Source of the DNA: Amycolatopsis thailandensis
GTDB taxonomy: Bacteria > Actinomycetota > Actinomycetes > Mycobacteriales > Pseudonocardiaceae
Assembly (NCBI RefSeq): GCF_002234405.1
Contig: NZ_NMQT01000039.1
Span: 1-49,213, forward strand
Length of the DNA: 49,213 nt
Reading direction: 5' to 3'
Shown: positions 8,335 through 18,737 of the stretch, piece after piece
Position numbering within the stretch: the stretch's first letter is position 1
Layout: each line of letters starts with the position of its first letter
Made by a program: the position numbers and the translations under genes
Notes under the pieces: model-generated
Seen by the model: the letters and a program-made list of their open reading frames with translations, nothing else
What the model was told of the DNA's origin: nothing
Databases searched by the model: none

Positions 8335-10137
8335 TTACAGGTACTGACCGGTGTTCGTGGCGGTGTCTATCGCCCGCCCCGAATCCTGGTTCTTGCCGGT
8401 GACGAGCGTGCGGATGTAGACGATCCGCTCGCCCTTCTTGCCGGAGATCCGGGCCCAGTCGTCCGGGTTGGTGGTGTTGGGCAGGTCCTCGTTCTCCGCG
8501 AACTCGTCGACGATCGCGTCCAGCAGGTGCTGCACGCGCAGGCCGGGCTGCTTGGTCTCCAGCACGGACTTGATGGCCGACTTCTTCGCCCGGTCCACGA
8601 TGTTCTGGATCATCGCGCCCGAGTTGAAGTCACGGAAGTACAGGACTTCCTTGTCACCGTTGGCGTAGGTGACCTCGAGGAACCTGTTCTCGTCCGTCTC
8701 CTCGTACATCCGCTCGACCGTGTGCTGGATCATCGCGTCGAACGTCGCCCGCACATCGCCGCCGAACTCGGCGAGGTCGTCCGAATGGATCGGCAGACCG
8801 TCGGACAGGTACTTGGAGAAGATGTCCTTCGCGCCTTCGGCGTCCGGACGCTCGATCTTGATCTTGACGTCGAGCCGGCCCGGCCGCAGGATCGCCGGGT
8901 CGATCATGTCCTCGCGGTTGGAGGCGCCGATGACGATGACGTTCTCCAGGCCCTCGACACCGTCGATCTCCGAAAGCAGCTGCGGGACGATCGTGGTCTC
9001 CACGTCGGAGGACACGCCCGAACCGCGGGTGCGGAAGATCGAGTCCATCTCGTCGAAGAACACGATCACCGGGGTGCCTTCGGAGGCCTTTTCCCGAGCC
9101 CGCTGGAAGATCAGGCGGATGTGCCGCTCGGTCTCCCCGACGAACTTGTTCAGCAGCTCCGGACCCTTGATGTTCAGGAAGTAGGACTTCCCGTCCGCCG
9201 CGTCGCCGCGTGCTTCCGCGACCTTCTTGGCGAGCGAGTTGGCCACCGCCTTCGCGATGAGGGTCTTACCGCAGCCAGGAGGCCCGTAGAGCAGCACGCC
9301 CTTGGGCGGGCGCAGCTGGTACTCCTGGTAGAGATCCGCGTGCAGGAACGGAAGCTCGACGGCGTCGCGGATCTGCTCGATCTGCCGGGTGAGGCCACCG
9401 ATGTCCTCGTAGCGGACGTCGGGCACCTCCTCCAGCACGAGATCCTCGACCTCCGCCTTCGGCACGCGCTCGTAGGCGTAACCGGCCTTCGAGTCCACCA
9501 GCAGGGAATCGCCCGGCTTGAGGGGCTGTTCGGCCAGCGGATCGGAGAGCAGGACGACCCGCTCCTCGTCCGCGTGCCCGACCACCAGCGCACGGGGGCT
9601 GCCGCCCTCGACGTCCGGTGCCAGCACCTCGCGCAGTGCGCAGACCTCACCGATCCGCTCGAAGTCACCGCCTTCGACGACGGTGAGCGCCTCGTTGAGC
9701 CGCAACGCCTGTCCGCGCTGCAGTGACGAGACCTCGACCGCGGGTGAGACCGAAACCCGCATCTTGCGGCCCGCGGTGAACACGTCCACCGTGTTGTCCT
9801 CGTACGCGGTGACGAACACGCCGTAACCGCTCGGAGGCTGAGCCAGCCTGTCGACCTCCTCTCGCAACGCGAGCAACTGGCCACGCGCCTCGCGGAGCGT
9901 CTCGACCAGTTTCGTGTTGCGTTCCGTGAGTTGGCTCACTCGTTCCGACGCCTCGGCGAGTCGCTGCTCCAGGACTCGGTTCTGACGTGGCGAATCGGTG
10001 AGCTTCCGGCGCAGCAGGGCGACTTCCTCCTCGAGGAAGCGAATTTGACGTGCCTGCTCGTCGGACGTGGTTCCAGCTCCGGTCGTTTCTGAAGGGTCGG
10101 CCTCCTCGCGCCGACCTCCGGGAAGGTCATGATGCAT
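8335..10137 (-). CDS. arc: Proteasome-associated AAA+ ATPase Arc/Mpa
   Basis: Hexameric unfoldase that captures Pup through its coiled coil and feeds substrates into the 20S core. The 600-residue protein has an N-terminal coiled coil (about 25-100), two OB-type domains (about 105-235) and one AAA+ module with Walker A GPPGCGKT (285-292) and Walker [11 protein letters not shown] (357-366). It ends in GQYL, the C-terminal docking motif for the alpha ring. ATG 10137 is preceded by GAGGAGG; the frame stays open to 10308 but that extension lacks family similarity. It is separated from dop by about 4.4 kb, as in related genomes. Confidence 0.97.
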   Translation of the reverse strand: MHHDLPGGRREEADPSETTGAGTTSDEQARQIRFLEEEVALLRRKLTDSPRQNRVLEQRLAEASERVSQLTERNTKLVETLREARGQLLALREEVDRLAQPPSGYGVFVTAYEDNTVDVFTAGRKMRVSVSPAVEVSSLQRGQALRLNEALTVVEGGDFERIGEVCALREVLAPDVEGGSPRALVVGHADEERVVLLSDPLAEQPLKPGDSLLVDSKAGYAYERVPKAEVEDLVLEEVPDVRYEDIGGLTRQIEQIRDAVELPFLHADLYQEYQLRPPKGVLLYGPPGCGKTLIAKAVANSLAKKVAEARGDAADGKSYFLNIKGPELLNKFVGETERHIRLIFQRAREKASEGTPVIVFFDEMDSIFRTRGSGVSSDVETTIVPQLLSEIDGVEGLENVIVIGASNREDMIDPAILRPGRLDVKIKIERPDAEGAKDIFSKYLSDGLPIHSDDLAEFGGDVRATFDAMIQHTVERMYEETDENRFLEVTYANGDKEVLYFRDFNSGAMIQNIVDRAKKSAIKSVLETKQPGLRVQHLLDAIVDEFAENEDLPNTTNPDDWARISGKKGERIVYIRTLVTGKNQDSGRAIDTATNTGQYL

Positions 10138-10186
10138 TGGGCACCTCCTCGGAGTGCTTTTCATTCCACGGTACCGGCGATCACCG

Positions 10187-10214
10187 ACAATAAAAGGCCT
10201 TTCCGCATCACAAG
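10187..10214 (-). promoter_or_regulatory. Possible promoter of arc
   Basis: On the minus strand, CTTGTG (10214-10209) and TATTGT (10192-10187) are separated by 16 bases in an AT-richer patch about 50 bases upstream of the arc start. The match is weak but is the best sigma-70-like pair in this 363-base gap (10138-10500). The gap also holds a small inverted repeat (GTGCCGG/CCGGCAC at 10281-10296) and no convincing gene. Confidence 0.25.
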
Positions 10215-10500
10215 ATCGGCGCGTCGCGTTCCGGACGACCTGACAGCACGTACCTCCGCGCCGCGCAAGGGGCCATCCCGGTGCCGGGTCCGGCACTCTG
10301 CTGGTCACATTCCGTCCACCTGTCCTGACCTGCGGCGGAATACCCGGCTCCGTCCGGGTGCAAACGGGATTCCGGTATCAGTTCGGCCCTAATCGAGCGG
10401 CGATCCGGCTCGGTGGCTAGCATCGGGCCGACGTTCGCCGGGGAGGCGGACCGGCAAGTCGTGTTGAGCATTTTCGCAGAACAGCTAGGGGGCAACAGCC

Positions 10501-11355
10501 ATGACTTACCCGCCGCAACAGCCCGGCGGCTACGGACAGGATCCGTACGGCCAGCAGCAGGGCGGGTACCCGCAGAGCGGCCCCCAGCCGCAGCAGGGAT
10601 ACCCCGGTGGCGGCCAGTACGGCCAGCAGCAGCCCGGTCAGTACGGACAAGACCCGTACGGCCAGCAGCAGGGTGGCTACCCGCAGAGCGGCCCCCAGCC
10701 CCAGCAGGGATATCCCGGTGCCACGCAGCAGTTCGGCCAGGCGGATCCGTACGGGCAGCAGCAGGGCGGTTACAACGCCTACCCGCCGGAAGGCGGCGGT
10801 TACGGAGGCGAGCCGCCCAAGAAAAAGAAGACCGGCCTGATCGTCGGGATCGCGATCGGCGCGGTCGTGCTGGTCGGTGGCGGTGTCACCGCGCTGGTCA
10901 TCGCGCTGAACTCGGGCGACGACAACCCGACCGCGGCACCACCCGCCAGTTCGAGCAGCGCCGCTCCGACGGGCTCCGCTTCTTCGTCGTCGAAGCCGTC
11001 CACTTCCTCGACCCGGAGCAAGTCCAGCTCGCCGAGCACCTCGTCGACCCCCAAGGGCTCGGGTCCCGCCCCGCTCGGCAAGGCGACACCGCAGGAAGTG
11101 GCGCAGGTGGTCATCGCCGCCTACAACGCCGGCGACGGGAAGACCGTCGCGCAGTCGGCATGCCGCAGCGTGAACACTAAGGACGAAGTCCCCATCGCCA
11201 AGGACATCAAGATGGAGGCGACCGGCGAAATGCAGGTCACCGGGGACTCCGCAAAGCAGCCCGCGAAGGTCACCCAGGGCAGCAAGACCGACTCCGGCAA
11301 CTTGAACTTCAAGAAGGAGTCCGACCTCTGGTGCTTCACCGGCGGCAAGAGCTGA
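10501..11355 (+). CDS. Membrane protein with Pro/Gln/Gly repeats and an extracytoplasmic domain
   Basis: 284-residue single-pass protein. The cytoplasmic N-terminus (about 1-105) is built of GQDPYGQQQGGYPQ-type repeats; a KKKK stop-transfer patch precedes one membrane helix (TGLIVGIAIGAVVLVGGGV). An external Ser/Thr-rich linker leads to a C-terminal domain of about 85 residues (TPQEVAQVVIAAYNAGDGKT...WCF) that resembles DUF4878/NTF2-like modules. A 79-base DNA segment at 10531-10609 is duplicated at 10642-10720. The role is unknown; its position corresponds roughly to M. tuberculosis lppK (Rv2116). The next gene encodes a smaller relative. Confidence 0.85.
   Translation: MTYPPQQPGGYGQDPYGQQQGGYPQSGPQPQQGYPGGGQYGQQQPGQYGQDPYGQQQGGYPQSGPQPQQGYPGATQQFGQADPYGQQQGGYNAYPPEGGGYGGEPPKKKKTGLIVGIAIGAVVLVGGGVTALVIALNSGDDNPTAAPPASSSSAAPTGSASSSSKPSTSSTRSKSSSPSTSSTPKGSGPAPLGKATPQEVAQVVIAAYNAGDGKTVAQSACRSVNTKDEVPIAKDIKMEATGEMQVTGDSAKQPAKVTQGSKTDSGNLNFKKESDLWCFTGGKS
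10531..10720 (+). repeat. Intragenic tandem duplication
   Basis: Segments 10531-10609 and 10642-10720 are nearly identical, with a 111-base period, and differ mainly at third codon positions. They encode two copies of the same Gln/Pro/Gly-rich block. Confidence 0.85.
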
Positions 11356-11365
11356 CCCGGAACCG

Positions 11366-11815
11366 GTGTCCAGCAGGCTGATCGCCGTTCTCGCCGGATG
11401 CGGCGCGGTCGTGGTCGGTGTCGTGGTGGGGCTGCTCCTGGTGGCCCCGTCCGGCTCCGAACCGGCCGCGCCGGACTCGGTGACGCCCACGTCGTGGCCG
11501 AGTTCGTCCCGTCCGGTCCCGGTGGACCCGGACGTGGCGGCGGTCGAGGTCGTCGGCAAGGCGATCGCCGCGGCCATCGTCAATCACGACGCGACGGCGT
11601 TCGGCAAGCTCACCTGCGTCCAGCAGTCGTCGGCCGACCTGGCCGCGCTCAAGCGGAAGTGGGAGGCGGCGGGCAAGGTGTCCGCCACCATCCCGGATCC
11701 GCCGACGGTCGGCGGCGACTCCGCGACCGTGACCGTGCACGTCGAGGGCGCGGGCGGTCAGAAGGACACGCCCTTCCCGCTCAAGAAGCGCGACGGCAAG
11801 TGGTGTGTGCCGTGA
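11366..11815 (+). CDS. Membrane-anchored protein related to its upstream neighbour
   Basis: 149-residue protein with an N-terminal signal anchor (SSRLIAVLAGCGAVVVGVVVGLLLV), a Ser/Pro-rich linker and a C-terminal domain (VVGKAIAAAIVNHDATAFGKLTCVQQ...KKRDGKWCVP) with the same layout as the domain of the preceding protein, including a paired Cys and a terminal WC. A lipobox-like AGC is present, but it lies inside the hydrophobic helix, so lipidation is uncertain. GTG 11366 follows the previous stop by ten bases. This suggests an operon and an old duplication. The function is unknown. Confidence 0.75.
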   Translation: MSSRLIAVLAGCGAVVVGVVVGLLLVAPSGSEPAAPDSVTPTSWPSSSRPVPVDPDVAAVEVVGKAIAAAIVNHDATAFGKLTCVQQSSADLAALKRKWEAAGKVSATIPDPPTVGGDSATVTVHVEGAGGQKDTPFPLKKRDGKWCVP

Positions 11816-11903
11816 TTTCCGTCGAGCGCTGAGCGCCCTTGGGGAGACCGTTCGGTACAGGCACCTCGGTGCCCTGTCTATACACGGCGGCGGTCAGCGA
11901 GAT

Positions 11904-11946
11904 GAAGGGGACTTTCCCCGCATCGCACGAGCGGAAAGTCCCCTTC
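11904..11946. terminator. Hairpin after the membrane-protein pair
   Basis: 14-bp perfect arms GAAGGGGACTTTCC (11904-11917) and its complement (11933-11946) with a 15-base loop. This is one of two hairpins between convergent genes ending at 11815 and 12090. Confidence 0.7.
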
Positions 11947-12015
11947 GCCTCAGGGCCTTGGGACCCACGGGGCACTTCCGAGGTCGGCAGGTGGCGTCCT
12001 TGTCCGGCCAAGGTA

Positions 12016-12062
12016 GTGAAGGCCTCCTTCACTACCTTGAGGGTAGGCAAGGAGGCCTTCAC
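12016..12062. terminator. Hairpin after trmI
   Basis: 21-base arms at 12016-12036 and 12042-12062 pair with two mismatches around a 5-base loop. The right arm, read on the minus strand, is identical to 49084-49104 near the right edge, which shows reuse of terminator arms. Confidence 0.7.
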
Positions 12063-12089
12063 GGACTTGGCAATGGCCACGTGGCCGGG

Positions 12090-14124
<2,035 letters not shown>

Positions 14125-14252
14125 GTGTCAGAGCGTAGATGCCCAGGTGTGGGGTACCGGTAACCCGCCCCGCCCGTCCGGGTGGTGTCGGTCATGCCGC
14201 TCCGGTGCGTTGCGGTCCCGAAACTGTCGGTGCCCGGCGATACCCTCCTCGC

Positions 14253-15146
14253 ATGCCCGACACCGACACGGTCACCGCCGATCCGCCGCCCGGCGCCGAA
14301 ACCCCGCGCCGTCGGCCGGCCCTGTCCCCGTCGCGTGCCAGCGACTTCAAGCAGTGCCCGCTGCTCTACCGCTTCCGCGCGGTGGACAGACTGCCCGAGA
14401 CCCCGACGAAGGCCCAGCTGCGCGGCACGCTGGTGCATTCCGTGCTGGAGCGCCTGTTCTCCCTTCCGCAAGCCGATCGCACGCCGCCGCAGGCCAAGGA
14501 GCTGCTCGCGCCGGCGTGGGAGGACCTGTCCGCGGAACGTCCGGAGTGGATCGAGCTGTTCGATCAGGAGGACCCCGAGGCCGTCACCTCGTGGCTCTCC
14601 TCGGCCGAGCAGCTCGTCGACACCTACTTCGGTCTCGAGGACCCGCGTCGGCTGGAGCCCGAGGCGTGCGAGCTGCACGTCGAGATCGAGCTGGGCTCCG
14701 GGGTGCTCCTGCGCGGCTACGTCGACAGGCTGGACGTGGCGCCGACGGGCGAGATCCGCGTCGTCGACTACAAGACCGGCGCCGCGCCGCGTGAAATCGG
14801 CGAGGCGAAGGCGATGTTCCAGATGAAGTTCTACGCCGTGGTCCTCTGGCGGCTTCGCGGTGTCGTACCGCGCCAGCTGAAACTGATGTACCTCACCGAC
14901 GGACAGTCCCTCGCGTACACGCCCGACGAGGGCGAGCTGATCCGCTTCGAGCGCACGCTGGAGGCGATCTGGCAGGCGATCCTCAAAGCGGGCAAGACCG
15001 GCGATTTCCGGCCCAACCCGAGCAAACTCTGCGCGTGGTGCGACCACCAGGCGCTTTGCCCGCAGTACGGCGGCACTCCCCCGCCGTACCCCGGCTGGCC
15101 GGAGCCGGATCCCGGCGAGGAGTCCGTATTGGATCGCGCGGACTAG
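14253..15146 (+). CDS. RecB-family nuclease with a four-cysteine iron-sulfur staple
   Basis: PD-(D/E)XK nuclease of 297 residues, homologous in context to Rv2119. Motifs in order: GTLVHSVLE (His62), GYVDRLD (155-161), VVDYKTG (170-176) and QMKFYAVVLWR (190-200), the RecB motif set. Cys35 (FKQCPLLYRF) and Cys260, Cys263, Cys269 (C-AW-C-DHQAL-C) match the split 4Fe-4S arrangement of AddB and Cas4 nucleases. No helicase domain is present. Its cellular role is unknown; DNA end processing is a reasonable inference. The thioesterase gene starts nine bases downstream. Confidence 0.92.
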   Translation: MPDTDTVTADPPPGAETPRRRPALSPSRASDFKQCPLLYRFRAVDRLPETPTKAQLRGTLVHSVLERLFSLPQADRTPPQAKELLAPAWEDLSAERPEWIELFDQEDPEAVTSWLSSAEQLVDTYFGLEDPRRLEPEACELHVEIELGSGVLLRGYVDRLDVAPTGEIRVVDYKTGAAPREIGEAKAMFQMKFYAVVLWRLRGVVPRQLKLMYLTDGQSLAYTPDEGELIRFERTLEAIWQAILKAGKTGDFRPNPSKLCAWCDHQALCPQYGGTPPPYPGWPEPDPGEESVLDRAD

Positions 15147-15155
15147 GGTGCCTTT

Positions 15156-15941
15156 GTGACGGAAGCCTTCTACGAACCGACTGGCGAGGGCCTCTTCCTC
15201 CCGACCCAGCACACCGCGGGCCCGTGGACCCCGGACGCGCAGCACTTCGGGCCGCCCTCGGCGTTGCTGGTCCGCGCGCTCGAAGGGGTCGAAGCGCCGC
15301 ACGCGAGCCAGCTGGCGCGGGTGACGATCGAGATCCTCGGGCCCGCCCCGCTGAAGGAACTTTCGGTACGGGCCTGGGTGGAACGACCGGGCCGGTCGGT
15401 CGAGTGGCTGGAAGCCGAACTCTCCCACGGGGAGCGGGTCGTCGGCCGCGCCTCGGCCTGGCGCATCGCGACGTCGGACACCACCGCGGTGGCGACGGCG
15501 GAAGGGCCCGCGCTGCCGCCGCCGGACGGCCTCCCGACGTCGAGCTGGCCCGAAGGCTGGCACGGCGGGTACCTCGACGCCGTCGAATGGCGGCGGGTCA
15601 AGGGCGCGCTGGACGAACCCGGGCCGGCGACGGTCTGGGGCCGTCAGCGCGTCGCCCTCGTGGACGGGGAGAAGCCGAGCCCGTTGCAGCGGCTGTTCGT
15701 CCTGGCGGACTCCGGCAACGGGATATCGAACTTTCTCGACCCGCGCGAGTGGTGGTTCATCAACTCCGAGCTGACCGTGCACCTCCGCCGCCCGCCGCTG
15801 GGCGACTGGATCGGCGTCGACGCGGCCACCCTGGTCGGCCCGAACGGCATCGGAACGGCGACCACCACACTGCACGACGGCTCCGGCTCGATCGCCTCCG
15901 GAGCGCAGGCTCTCCTGGTGCGACCGCGACAGGCGGGCTGA
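15156..15941 (+). CDS. Thioesterase-family protein (double hotdog)
   Basis: 261-residue protein resembling acyl-CoA thioesterases of the TesB-like double-hotdog group. The N-terminal half contains the substrate-tunnel region GPWTPDAQHFGPPSALLVRALE and RVTIEILGPAPLKELSV; the C-terminal half contains PSPLQRLFVLADSGNGISNFLDP and a final IGVDAATLVGPNGIGTATTTLHDGSG strand pattern. It probably hydrolyses an acyl-CoA or acyl-carrier thioester. GTG 15156 follows the nuclease gene by nine bases, so the two are co-transcribed, although no functional link is obvious. Confidence 0.85.
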   Translation: MTEAFYEPTGEGLFLPTQHTAGPWTPDAQHFGPPSALLVRALEGVEAPHASQLARVTIEILGPAPLKELSVRAWVERPGRSVEWLEAELSHGERVVGRASAWRIATSDTTAVATAEGPALPPPDGLPTSSWPEGWHGGYLDAVEWRRVKGALDEPGPATVWGRQRVALVDGEKPSPLQRLFVLADSGNGISNFLDPREWWFINSELTVHLRRPPLGDWIGVDAATLVGPNGIGTATTTLHDGSGSIASGAQALLVRPRQAG

Positions 15942-16008
15942 AACACGCGCTTTCTCGGCGTGTTTCCAATAGCCTTCCCGGAACAACAGACGCAGGGAGC
16001 GCTTCGGC

Positions 16009-16944
16009 ATGCAGATCACCTCGGTGGTCAACCAGAAAGGCGGGGTCGGCAAGACCTCACTCAGCGTGGGCGCGGCGGCCGCACTGGCCGAACGCGGTCG
16101 CCGGGTGCTGCTGATCGACCTCGACCCACAGGGCCACGCGACGACCGAACTACTCGGGCTGGACGAAGTGGCCCCCGATATGCCCAGCCTGGCAAAAGCC
16201 CTGACCAAGGTGTGGAAGGGGCCGATCGAGGAACTAGCGGTGCGGCATCCGCGCAGCAACCTCGGGCGGGGTGGCGCGTTCGACGTCATCCCGACGTCGC
16301 CGGGAATGTTCGACCTGATCCGGCGGCTGGACCAGTTCCGTGTCCCCGGCTGGCAGCTGGCCAGGGTGATCCAGTTCGCCAACTACGACCACATCATCAT
16401 CGACTGCCCGCCCGCGCTCGACGTGCTGACCAACAACGCGCTGGCGGCTTCGCACGGGATCCTCGTGCCGGTGCAGCCGGACCGGACGAGCATCCGGGCG
16501 CTGCGCCTGCTTTCGGACCAGGTGCGCTACGTCGAACAGACCGTCGGCCGTCCGCCGATCGCCTACTACGGTCTCGTTCCGGGGCTGTACCGCCGCCCGG
16601 TCTCGCATTACGCGGCGGCGGCGTTGCAGGAGCTGTACTCGTTCGGGATCCCGATGTTGTCGCACGTCCCGCTCGGCGTGGTGATGAACGAGGCGGCCGC
16701 GCACGGTGTACCGGTGACGACGTACGCCCCGGAGACGCTGCAAGCACTGTCGTTCCGGGAGATCGCGGAAACGCTGGACGGGTACGCGAGGAACCATCCG
16801 GCCCCGGCGATCGTGCCGGCGGACGAGGAGTTCGTCTTCGAGGACTTCATCACCGAGGTCTCGGTGACCCGCAGCGCCAACGACAACGGCGCCCGGAAGC
16901 GGCTCTACGACCTCATGCCCAAGAAGCCGAACCGGCCCCGGTAG
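16009..16944 (+). CDS. Orphan ParA-type ATPase
   Basis: Deviant Walker ATPase of the ParA/Soj family, 311 residues. The P-loop KGGVGKTS (10-17) has the signature first lysine; LIDLDPQGH (35-42) and DHIIIDCPPALD are switch regions. A charged C-terminal tail ends DLMPKKPNRPR. No parB gene or parS-like cluster lies beside it, so it is not the chromosomal parAB system and may position some other cargo. It sits 67 bases after the thioesterase gene. Confidence 0.9.
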   Translation: MQITSVVNQKGGVGKTSLSVGAAAALAERGRRVLLIDLDPQGHATTELLGLDEVAPDMPSLAKALTKVWKGPIEELAVRHPRSNLGRGGAFDVIPTSPGMFDLIRRLDQFRVPGWQLARVIQFANYDHIIIDCPPALDVLTNNALAASHGILVPVQPDRTSIRALRLLSDQVRYVEQTVGRPPIAYYGLVPGLYRRPVSHYAAAALQELYSFGIPMLSHVPLGVVMNEAAAHGVPVTTYAPETLQALSFREIAETLDGYARNHPAPAIVPADEEFVFEDFITEVSVTRSANDNGARKRLYDLMPKKPNRPR

Positions 16945-16948
16945 CCAA

Positions 16949-17003
16949 CGCCATGAAAGGTCCTTTCCTTGCGAAATTCGCAAGGAAAGGACCTTTCATG
17001 GCG
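16949..17003. terminator. 27-bp perfect palindrome between parA-like gene and hisG
   Basis: Arms 16949-16975 and 16977-17003 are exact reverse complements around a single central base. The palindrome lies 4 bases after the ParA stop and 12 bases after the hisG stop and should terminate both transcripts. The arm again contains an inner palindrome, GAAAGGTCCTTTC. Confidence 0.88.
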
Positions 17004-17015
17004 TCTGGAGCGGGG

Positions 17016-17861
17016 TCAGAGGCGGCAGGCCCGGATGTCCGAGGCCAGGACGGCCTTGGCGCCGGTCTCGGCGAGCTCGTCCATGATCCGGTTGACCTCC
17101 TTGCGCGGCACCATCGCCCGCACGGCCACCCAGTCGTCGTCCGCCAGCGGCGCGACGGTCGGTGACTCGAGACCCGGCGTGATCGCGATGGCCGCTTCGA
17201 GCAGCGAACGCGGGCAGTCGTAGTCCAGCATCATGTAGTGCTGGGCGAAAACGACGCCCTGAAGCCGCGCCTTCAGCTGGTCCTTGGGCCGGGTGTGCTC
17301 GGTGCCCGCGCGCTGGAGCAGCACGGCCTCCGAGACACAGATCGAATCCCCGAAGGCCACGAGGTTGTGCTGCCGCAGCGACCGTCCGGACTCGACGACG
17401 TCGGCGATGGCGTCGGCCACGCCGAGCTGGATCGAGATCTCGACGGCGCCGTCGAGGCGGATGACCTCGGCCTCCACCCCGTGCTGCTTGAGGTTCTCCC
17501 GCACGAGCCGCGGATACGAGGTCGCGAGCCGCTTGCCCTGCAGATCCTCGATCTTCCAGTCCCGGCCCGCGGGCGCGGCGTACCGGAAGGTGGACCCGCC
17601 GAAGCCGAGGCCGAGGATCTCCTCCACCGGCGCGCCTGAGTCGAGCGCGAGGTCGCGGCCGGTGATGCCGAGGTCCAACTCACCGGACCCGACGTAGATC
17701 GCGATGTCCTTGGGGCGCAAGAAGAAGAACTCGACCTCGTTGACCGTGTCCAGCACGGTCAGATCGCGGGCCTCATGTCGCTTGCGGTAGCCGGCCTCTC
17801 CGAGCATCTCCGACGCGGCGGCGGCGAGGGCTCCCTTGTTCGGCACGGCGACACGCAGCAT
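17016..17861 (-). CDS. hisG: ATP phosphoribosyltransferase (long form)
   Basis: First enzyme of histidine synthesis, joining ATP and PRPP. The 281-residue long form includes the [13 protein letters not shown] start, the substrate-binding [14 protein letters not shown] and the PRPP-binding region [24 protein letters not shown]. The C-terminal ACT-like regulatory domain (about 210-281, [16 protein letters not shown]) is the usual site of histidine feedback inhibition. ATG 17861 has GGAG seven bases upstream; the frame is open further but without similarity. It lies 32 bases after hisE, as Rv2121c follows Rv2122c. Confidence 0.96.
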   Translation of the reverse strand: MLRVAVPNKGALAAAASEMLGEAGYRKRHEARDLTVLDTVNEVEFFFLRPKDIAIYVGSGELDLGITGRDLALDSGAPVEEILGLGFGGSTFRYAAPAGRDWKIEDLQGKRLATSYPRLVRENLKQHGVEAEVIRLDGAVEISIQLGVADAIADVVESGRSLRQHNLVAFGDSICVSEAVLLQRAGTEHTRPKDQLKARLQGVVFAQHYMMLDYDCPRSLLEAAIAITPGLESPTVAPLADDDWVAVRAMVPRKEVNRIMDELAETGAKAVLASDIRACRL

Positions 17862-17893
17862 TGCTTCTCCTTGGTTCTCCGGACGCGGACGCG

Positions 17894-18157
17894 TCACAGG
17901 TACCGGTACACGTCCTCTTTCGACAGGCCACGGCCGATCATGAGCACCTGCAACCGGTACAGCAGCTGTGAAATCTCCTCCGCGAGCCTGTCGTCGGATT
18001 CGTGCTCGGCGGCGATCCACACCTCGCCCGCCTCTTCGAGCACCTTCTTGCCCTGTGCGTGCACTCCCGCGTCCAGCGCGGCGACGGTGCCGGAACCGTC
18101 GGGGCGCGTACGGGCGCGCTCGGCAAGCTCGGCGAACAGCTCATCGAAGGTCTTCAC
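17894..18157 (-). CDS. hisE: Phosphoribosyl-ATP pyrophosphatase
   Basis: Second step of histidine synthesis: hydrolysis of phosphoribosyl-ATP to phosphoribosyl-AMP. The 87-residue protein starts [18 protein letters not shown] and carries the [14 protein letters not shown] metal-binding helix of the MazG-like fold, ending [13 protein letters not shown] 18157 matches the family N-terminus; upstream in-frame ATG 18226 would add 23 residues. It is transcribed with hisG. Confidence 0.94.
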   Translation of the reverse strand: MKTFDELFAELAERARTRPDGSGTVAALDAGVHAQGKKVLEEAGEVWIAAEHESDDRLAEEISQLLYRLQVLMIGRGLSKEDVYRYL

Positions 18158-18229
18158 AGTCTGGAGATCCTTCCATCCGCGCTCGCGTCCCGCTGCCCCG
18201 GGCCGGTGTGTTGCCGCTCGCGTCACACC

Positions 18230-18721
18230 TCAGAACAGCGCCGCCCCGCCCCGCTCGAAGTCGAGCAGGTGCCGCTTCCGTTCGACACCACCGCCGTAAC
18301 CGGTCAGATCACCGTTGGAGCCGATCACCCGATGGCACGGCACGATGATGCCGATCGGGTTCTTCCCGTTCGCGAGCCCGACGGCGCGCGACGCGGTGGG
18401 CCTGCCGAGCCGGTCGGCGAGTTCGCCGTAGGAGACCGTCTCGCCATACGGGATCCCGAGCAGGCCTTCCCAGACCATCCGCTGGAAGTCGGTGCCGCCG
18501 AAGCTCAGCGAGAGATCGAAGTCCTGCCGCTGACCGGCGAAGTACTCCTTCAGCTGCTTCTCGGTCTCCACGAAGATCGGCGCGCCCGGATCCGGGTGAC
18601 CGAAGGTCTCCTCGGCCGGCCGGTGCCGCTGCTGGACCATGTACAGACCGCAGAGGTTTTCGCCGTCCGCGACCAGGGTCAGCCGGTCGTACGGGCTGTC
18701 GATGACGGTGTGCGTGCGCAT
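18230..18721 (-). CDS. ogt: Methylated-DNA--protein cysteine methyltransferase
   Basis: Suicide enzyme that removes alkyl groups from O6-alkylguanine and O4-alkylthymine. 163 residues, with the active-site motif PCHRV (Cys129) followed by [12 protein letters not shown] and preceded by the DNA-binding helix [21 protein letters not shown] 18721 lies 16 bases after the stop of the Ada-AlkA gene, so both repair enzymes are made together. The C-terminal extension is short. Confidence 0.95.
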   Translation of the reverse strand: MRTHTVIDSPYDRLTLVADGENLCGLYMVQQRHRPAEETFGHPDPGAPIFVETEKQLKEYFAGQRQDFDLSLSFGGTDFQRMVWEGLLGIPYGETVSYGELADRLGRPTASRAVGLANGKNPIGIIVPCHRVIGSNGDLTGYGGGVERKRHLLDFERGGAALF

Positions 18722-18737
18722 GGCGCTCCTCGGGACT

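Noticed and set aside
16009..16944. Chromosome or plasmid partition locus
   Set aside because: ParA is alone; there is no parB gene and no parS-like palindrome cluster.
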